Shown piece by piece: positions 57,637 to 64,000 of a DNA stretch of 64,000 nt; positions within the stretch are counted from its first letter, which is position 1; every line of letters starts with the position of its first letter. A program made the position numbers and the translations under genes. The DNA lies in the NCBI GenBank assembly GCA_947034895.1, contig OX344764.1, positions 2,046,001 through 2,110,000 of the forward strand, in the 5' to 3' direction. A model generated the notes under the pieces. The model was not told the origin of the DNA. It was given only the letters and a program-made list of their open reading frames with translations, and made no database searches. Source of the DNA: Rhytidiadelphus loreus. Its lineage: Eukaryota > Streptophyta > Bryopsida > Hypnales > Hylocomiaceae.

Positions 57637-58239
57637 TACAATGCAATTCTAGTGGTCGTAGATAAGAATACTAAACTAGCACATTTTATTCCTACCAATG
57701 ATACCATTGATTCCAATAGAACCGCCAACCTATACCTCCATTATGTATGGAAGCACCATGGGATACCCAATGAAATCATTTCTGACCGCGATTCGGTGTT
57801 TGTTTCCAAATTCATGAGGAAGCTATATAAACTCTTACGTATTCGACCCTCCCCTACACGGCATTCCATCTCTAGTTAGATGGACAGATGGAGCGTGTCA
57901 ATTAAGTTCTTGAGCAGTTTCTTCGTATGTTTACCACAAGGCAACAAGATGATTGGGTTGATTTGATACCCATGGCTAAGTTTGCCTATAACAATGCAAT
58001 TCATTTGGATACTGGATTATCACCATTTTACACGACCTATGGGTATCATCCTTCATTTTCTTTTATGACCCCATCAACGTCAATGGTTCCTGCTGCAGAA
58101 GATCAAATTCGATATTTTCATGAAATACATGAGGAAATAAAAACTATGATAAAAGATTGTTGGGGAACAAGCAAAGAAGCGATATGATGGTGCTCCTCGA
58201 CAAGAATTTGATCCTAAATCTTGAACCTTGACATTAAGC
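57637..58239 (+). pseudogene. Gypsy integrase, C-terminal part
   Basis: It resumes the integrase frame after the hAT insertion: AILVVVDKNTKLAHFIPTND, HGIPNEIISDRDSVFVSKF (second catalytic Asp region) and FAYNNAIHLDTGLSPFYTTY. One frameshift near 57880 and a stop near 58187 break it. The catalytic Glu region (about 57880-57900) falls at the shift. Similarity ends about 58239, where LINE-like sequence takes over. Confidence 0.75.
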
Positions 58240-61200
58240 TGAGGATAAATCCCTATCCATTCATCTACATGGTTCCATAGAGAGTGCTCGGAAAGCATTA
58301 CAATCCACTCTAGGGGTATCAATGAGATAAGATAATGCCAGCTATGGTGTTTCCTGAAGTAAGGAAAAACCTTAAAAACACATCCTCACACAATCTAAAG
58401 TCAAGCAATTGAGGGTCCTAAAGATCTCCAATCATGTGCATGCTACCTTGTGCAAGTGCCCTAGCCCTCTCTATACTAAAGTTAAGAAGTTAAAATCTAT
58501 AAAACTTGTAGACCACCCAAGACTAGTTGTGAGGACTTCATCTACATTAGTTGGTGGAGTGGGATCTATATGTTTGACAATTAGTCTTTAAGCACTAGTA
58601 ATTCTATTCCAAACCCTAAGCCACATGTGATAGAAGGATTATGAACTATAAGCCATGTTTAAGATGGGTACCAATAGTTTTGTTTAGTATGGGGTTTCAT
58701 CCTATGGATTCTGTATCTAAGGAGGATCTTCAAGTTAGATATCCATAGTTCAATGGCAAAAAGTATCCACTTGGCTAATAGGATTGTGATGGAAATCTCA
58801 AAATCAAGTAGCTAGCTTGAAGCCTCCAACATGTTTAGAAAGACAACAATCATCCCATGTCACTTTGGTTCTAGTCATATGTTCCGTGCTACTCCAAAGA
58901 AAATTCCTTAAACTTCCATGTATTGAACGAATGGCTTGGCGAGAGCTACTTCATATGGCAATAAAATAGTACAATGTAGATAGAAGCACCGCATTAACCA
59001 CAGTGACCCTACCAACAAGGGAGAGGCATTGGGAAGTCCAGTAGGTCAGTTTCTTTGTAATTTTCTCCTTGAAGAAGCCATCAATATCTGCAGTTTCTAG
59101 AGTGATGCCAAAATGAGCACCTAGTAATTTTGACAAAGACCCTAGGGGGGCCCAAGTAAGGTCAAAAGAAGATACCCATGCTAGAAAGGGATTTTTGAAA
59201 AACCAATAGGCAATGCTTTTGGTCCAATTAATGATCAACCCAGAGGTAGAACCGAATCTCTGGAGAAGAGAGATAGTGTTGTGGAGGTCATCTTTTGTAT
59301 TAAAGAAACCACATCATAGGCTTTGGTAAAATCTAGTTTAAGGAAAATGAAGTCTTGGTTAGAGTCCTTGGCCCATTTAATAGTCTCGTATTACAATAGG
59401 ATATTCCCTAAAATATGTATAAAAAGGAACAATGACTACTTAGGACTAATGACCTCTTTGAGAAGGTGTTGTAGGCTTGTCACCTAATTTGTAGAGCCTT
59501 GGCAACAATCTTATAAGAGACATTTAAAAGGGTAATAGGTCTCCAATTAGAGAGGTCAACCTTGTCACTTCTCTTGAAGATTAGCACTATGATTCATGTT
59601 GTCATGTCTAGAGAGAGGTTGCCTTGATTAATCAAAAGCTTCGCCATTTCCATAAAGTCATCATCAATTAGGTCCCTAAATTGACAATAAAACTCTATGG
59701 AGATGCCATCTAGGCCAAGGTTGCAACCCTCTACCATCATAAGAAGAGCCTGATGAAGTTCTTGTTTTAACAATGGATGGTCAAGCTCTTGGATCATAGA
59801 TAGAGAGAATTTGCAATTGACACTTGATAGAATATGTTCTTTGTCTATCATTACCTCCAAGGTCATTGTTTCTTGGAAATATAGGTGGGAGTAGAAACAA
59901 GCACAAACATTCTCAAATTCAACGCAATCATGCCATATGCAACCTTACTCATCTCTTAATTTGATGATGGACAATGTATTGGGGTCCTAATAACCCATTT
60001 GATTTTTGTAAAGAAAGAGGCATTGTTGGGTGAAGAGTCTCAAGCTCCACATATCTTTGTGTCAATATTGACAAAGTAGAGGCTTAACATCACCCAACTA
60101 CTTGGCCTAGTCAAAGGTTTGGCCAATTCCAAGATAATAGATAATGGACAATGATTAGAGTAGGTGTAGTCATCCCGGATCCAATACTCTAATATGGTCC
60201 TCTATCAAGTAGGGGAATCTAGGAAAATATAGCACCTATCTAAACACACCATGACACGTGAATTGTCACTTCTTACATTGTCCCAAGAGAAGGATAGGCT
60301 AAGTGAAGAGGATAATTAGAGAATTGGAAGGAATCTTTCAATCCGTTGAAGAAGAGTTGCTCATGTGCCGATAGGGATCTACTAGAAGAATTGGTTTTGT
60401 TACAACACCTTTTGACCATATTGAAGTCACCTAACATGACCCAACAACAAGTGGATGGCAATTCCCGCATCATCAATCTCCCATACAACTTTGTGGGATT
60501 GAGGCTCATTAGGTGCATAAACATTAATCCCGGGGAGATCACTTAGAATGTCCATTTAGAACTTACGTGCATTAAGATTTTGGACCCCCTATCTTATATC
60601 CTAAAATTTAAATAAAAGGAGGAAAAAAAAATATCAATATATTTCCCTACTTTGGAAGTTTATGTTTTGAATTATTGATAATTTTACTCATTAATTATAA
60701 TTAGTTACAAATTTTTGAAGTAAGAAACTACACTGTAGAGGTGAAAATAACTTTCACACCCCTATTTTATATAAGAAAAAATTGTCTAAAAAATAAACAA
60801 AAAATTCTTGAAAATAACTTTCTATTTAAAGTTCATTTTTCTTGAATATTGATGCAATGGTCATTTAAATGTGTTCTCTATAAATATTTGAGTTGAAAAA
60901 CATGCTATTTTAGTTCATTTTTCAACCTATTCTACAAATCATTTCACATGTTTTTTGAATTGGGAATTTTTGGCAATAGAAACCTACAACCATTATTAAA
61001 CAAAGCTCAAAATTTTAGGTTCAAATTATAGTTTATTAAAAAGTATATAGGGGGGCAAAAAATCACTTTAACACACATAGTTACTTATAGATACACTAAG
61101 TGATCTCCCCGGGACATTAATGAATCCTAGATCCCCTCCTAGTATTCTAGACAATACAAACCAATGGACTCTACCTCCAAAAAGAGAACCAAATAGGGTA

Positions 61201-61535
61201 ATAAGCTTGGCCCACCTTGGAGAGATGAGCAAGGCCACACCACCTTTGCCTACATGTGAGCCGTCTTGAGTGTAACCAAGTTCCACATCAGTGTGGAAGG
61301 TTGTGGCACATTTCCATAGCATCTTTTCTAAATTAATTGCACTTGTACCTCAAAGCTTATATTCTTGTAGAAACAGATTCTTGTGTATATAATGACGTAG
61401 GTTATCAATCACTAGCGGATCATTTAGACCTCTAACATTATGAGACAAGATCCTAAGTTTCATAATGTAGCTGGATGGGGGGTATACTGAGCGCCCCTTG
61501 CGTGGTCTGCAGAATGATTCCTTTTGCAGCCCCAT
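58240..61535 (-). pseudogene. LINE endonuclease and reverse transcriptase remnant
   Basis: Read leftward. An AP-type endonuclease start, MKLRILSHNVRGLNDPL, at about 61462, then FLQEYKL, GGVALLISPRWAKLI and CWVMLGDFNMV (about 60440). Reverse transcriptase words follow: LDGISIEFYCQFRDLI (about 59700), then LGAHFGITLETADIDGFF and LSLVGRVTVVNAVLLS (about 59000). Numerous stops and shifts. The missing 3' part lies at 30403-31340, across the gypsy element. A 585-bp TIR element interrupts the endonuclease. Confidence 0.75.
60529..61113. mobile_element. 585-bp TIR element (hAT-like MITE) in LINE
   Basis: Perfect 18-bp TIRs, CCCGGGGAGATCACTTAG at 60529-60546 and its complement at 61096-61113, are flanked by an 8-bp duplication ACATTAAT (60521-60528 and 61114-61121). 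Removing the insert and one duplication leaves the endonuclease frame continuous. The interior is AT-rich, non-coding and homologous to the intron region at 53038-53478. Confidence 0.9.
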
Positions 61536-61539
61536 GAGT

Positions 61540-62010
61540 CCACGTTAGGTTCAGTACTAATGTAACGGGTACCTATGGGGGATGATTCTGATCGATGCCC
61601 CGAGATCTTGCCAAAGCTTTAATATTCCTCAAGGAGAGATCACTTGATGGACGTACCTCGAAAGAAGATGGATCGTTCGCCAACCACCTCGGAAGAGACC
61701 CCAATATGTGGTCAAAGACTCGGAGACTTGTGCAAACCTTGAGAATGTATAAACGGTTATTGAGTCAAACTGATCTTATTGCATTTAGTGTCATCCCTAA
61801 CATAATGTCTCCGTGCAAGGTGTCAAAATTTTTGTCATTCAGTGATTTCCAATATATGGATGCTAGATAATTGGTCCATAACTTTTTGAGTTCAAAATAG
61901 TGTATGATACACTGAAAGAGTATGAAGAGTGTAGTTCGCACAAGAAACTAAAAACGCAGGAGATCCAGAACATGCTTTATGCAAAGTTAAGGAATTAAGA
62001 CAAGCTCAAC
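61540..62010. other. Spacer between LINE and FAHD1 exons
   Basis: It may hold the LINE 5' leader. The expected last FAHD1 exon (after the ILTG donor) was not found here. Confidence 0.4.
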
Positions 62011-62017
62011 TGTTTAC

Positions 62018-63863
62018 CTGTGAGAATAATGTCGCCTTCATTTAGTGTCATGATGGTGCTGATATAACTAAGAAGGACTAGGACGCTGAAAATCATGTCA
62101 TTTGTGCTGCCTTTCTGCCTTAGCTTTCCATCCACCTGAACATCCAAACAACTCAAACCTCAAGAACTAATCCCAATTGCAAGACCTATTACTTAAACCT
62201 TAATCGCTCCACAAAGGCCCTTCACAGAAATCAACAGTACATACTGAAGATCATTCAAAACTAAGTTGTGATCACTTAATAACATAATGAACCAATCAAT
62301 TTCATAAATTAGAAATATGAGGTAATCCAGACATATTAAAAAGTACCTCAAGCCAAAACTCCAAGTCACTGAGATTTGGCACCTGCTTTTAAGAAAATGA
62401 AAGAAAAAGAAGATCAGACGCTAATTAGGAGGCAACCAAAGCGCTGACCAGTACGAAGCCATTGACCTAAATCAAAGACCAAAACAGAGACCATGGAGTC
62501 CAACTTGCAACTATTTGCATTAAGTCATAAAACAGCATACTAGGTTCACTCAGTCTTCTTGGTATGAAAAATCATCACTCTTCAATAAAGAAGATTTTGG
62601 GCCACACTGGGGTGTGAATTTAGCACTAGTCAAAGTTTCTAGTGATAGTAAAGGGGTGACTTATTGGCAAAGAGCAATAAGGCCTCAACATTATGTTGAT
62701 CTGAGCTAAATATTGTAGCCCACAATATATGAGTGAGAAGACCATCATGGATGGAATTTTTGCCAATTCTAACGATTCGTAACAAAATAATCCATACTTC
62801 ACTAAAAAATGATTCGAATTCCATTCCTTATCATTTTCATTGCCTTTGCTAGAAAAAGATTCATGGCTTCTTGAAGCAACACTATGAAGTCAGATCACTA
62901 ATCATTGAGCCGTATTAGATATTCCTTCCTTATCTCTGAAGATACAGAAACTCAAAGAGGGAATGGCCAGCTCTCATACCGGAAACACGATCCATAGCTA
63001 GCGTTCCCGGAATGTCCCGACCCTTCTTGTCAATCACAACCCCAAGCTCCACCTCGTGATCCAGAAATGTACAAGATGACGGAATCTCAACAGATGATCC
63101 CTCTCTGACGTACGATGACGTCCGGCTTCAAAAAAATCAGAGGCCCCTGCACCCCACTTCGAATTAATCTCAGTCCCAAATCCGACCTAAAATTCACAAT
63201 AAAGAGACACTTGTATCAATTTCAGACATATACTACGGTGGTGACAACAGAAGCAGAGGTGAGTTCAATTAGAGATCTTCCTACACCGTTCAAATGATGC
63301 CAGGATCTGTCAATCATTCAAAACAGAGACATAGGTTTACGAAGACACAAAAAAACGAAAGCCCGTCATCGTCACTAAACCCTACCCTGGGTTTTAGGAG
63401 GAAGAGAGAATCCTCAGCTGATCCTTCGCATTAAGTAACATGCTCCAGAGAGTGAATATAAAAACCTCGAACAGCTGCAGACATACGGCTTTGAAAGGCG
63501 CAAAACATGAAATTCAGGCTCAAATCGTCAGGGCATATTTGTCCAAAAAAAGGGAGGATCCGTCTGTCGCATTCGGCGATTAAGTTCCAAAATTCCTCGA
63601 GAGATGAGCACGAAAATTTCTAAAGGAGATTGATATGCAAACGAAGAAGCAACACCGATTGACTATTACTCTAGCAATAAAACGACAGTACCAGGCACTT
63701 GTTTGATCGTGGTGACGAAGAAGGAGTTGGCGTAAAGAACGACTGTACCTTGGGGATCGCAGCACCCATTTCTTTTGACATGCGCAGCGTAGTTCCGGCC
63801 CATGCCCATGATCTTGGTGCCCATTTGCATCAATTTGTTGCCCAGATAACTTGAAGCAGACAT
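62018..63863 (-). pseudogene. FAHD1-like gene, incomplete (four exons seen)
   Basis: Leftward exons of a fumarylacetoacetate-hydrolase-domain protein of the FAHD1/acylpyruvase kind (hydrolyses acylpyruvates and decarboxylates oxaloacetate, mitochondrial in relatives). Exon 63863-63749 begins MSASSYLGNK and holds TKIMGMGRNYAAH, the family's opening motif. Exon 63146-62980 holds LIFLKPDVIV and LDHEVELGVVIDKKGRDIP (metal-binding HEVE). Exon 62382-62347 is VPNLSDLEFWLE. Exon 62135-62018 is VDGKLRQKGSTNDMIF...NEGDIILTG. All sites are GT-AG. Problems: the exon with the ALDMT...PW region and the last exon (TP.GVGPV) are missing, and joining exons 1 and 2 at their best sites is off by one base. A dead or truncated duplicate is likeliest; LINE insertion just downstream may have cost the 3' end. 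Confidence 0.75.
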
Positions 63864-64000
63864 GACAGACAAAACAGTGCAAGAAAGAAGAACAGCGAAG
63901 TAAGAAACTCTTGTGACGTGAGAAAAGGGGTTAGCGGTGCAGAACAACCGCAAGCTCTTGCAAATGAGAGAGTGAGTGAAATTCGAACATGAAGAGCAAG

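Larger units (their letters stand above)
31341..58239 (+). mobile_element. Ty3/gypsy retrotransposon, decayed, three nested insertions
   Basis: Gag, protease, reverse transcriptase, RNase H and integrase follow in gypsy order between about 32.2 and 58.2 kb. The left edge is set where LINE-like sequence stops. TGTTGTCAAGTG at about 31340 could begin an LTR, with a CA end near 31829, but no intact 3' LTR is present. A 36-bp stretch at 31602-31637 resembles 58204-58239 (32 of 36 bases). The integrase words NNAIHLDTGLSPFYTTYGYHP are of the Tcn1/fungal-like chromovirus style known also from early land plants; this subgroup call is tentative. Stops abound in every domain. Confidence 0.7.

Noticed and set aside
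61595..61870. 91-codon plus-strand frame
   Set aside because: No motif, and it lies in the likely LINE leader on the opposite strand.

Overview
The window reads as nuclear DNA of a land plant, and most of it is transposable elements. The plant assignment rests on TTTAGGG-type telomere-like repeats near 8.09 kb, spliced En/Spm (CACTA) genes of the plant tnp2 and Transposase_24 kinds, plant-type LINE and Ty3/gypsy pieces, and exons of a plant-like FAHD1 gene at the right edge. No rRNA, tRNA or CRISPR was seen. The species cannot be fixed; the element repertoire makes me lean, weakly, to a non-flowering plant.

Layout. (1) 0-12.9 kb: two divergent reading frames. One of unknown function runs leftward off the edge from 950. 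The other is a long DUF7869-like, transposase-like frame at 10073-12910. Each has an array of short palindromes (core AGCTCGAnTCGAGCT) directly upstream. The two arrays are separated by 7.5 kb of AT-rich DNA, as if one shared control region had been split. (2) 14.1-30.4 kb: a large CACTA element with two divergent genes. A spliced tnp2 transposase runs rightward. A Transposase_24-like gene runs leftward, carries an FCP1/NIF (HAD) phosphatase-like domain and is itself broken by an LTR-type insertion (about 18.55-22.4 kb). Only the right terminus (30402) was found. (3) 30.4-61.5 kb: a nest. A leftward LINE is split by a Ty3/gypsy element. The gypsy element is interrupted by a 728-bp TIR element in gag, a 309-bp CACTA-type MITE in reverse transcriptase and a 20,787-bp hAT element in integrase. 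The LINE also holds a 585-bp TIR element. (4) 62.0-63.9 kb: leftward exons of FAHD1 (acylpyruvase family), incomplete.

The most unusual object is the hAT element at 36842-57628. Its outer ends match (15-bp TIRs) and are flanked by a perfect 8-bp duplication, GCAATGGC. It encodes a nearly complete hAT transposase and also a coiled-coil protein gene, a RING-H2 frame and a protein-kinase-like frame. Arrays of a GC-rich motif (RGGGCGGGGACGT) lie at its left end, upstream of the transposase, and between the divergent coiled-coil and kinase genes. TATA boxes flank the last array on both sides.

A recurring pattern is long frames kept open but broken by isolated in-frame stops. Most of these can be derived from CAG, CAA or CGA by one C-to-T change, which fits methylated-cytosine decay of silenced elements. 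All function calls come from motifs read by eye; no database search was run.
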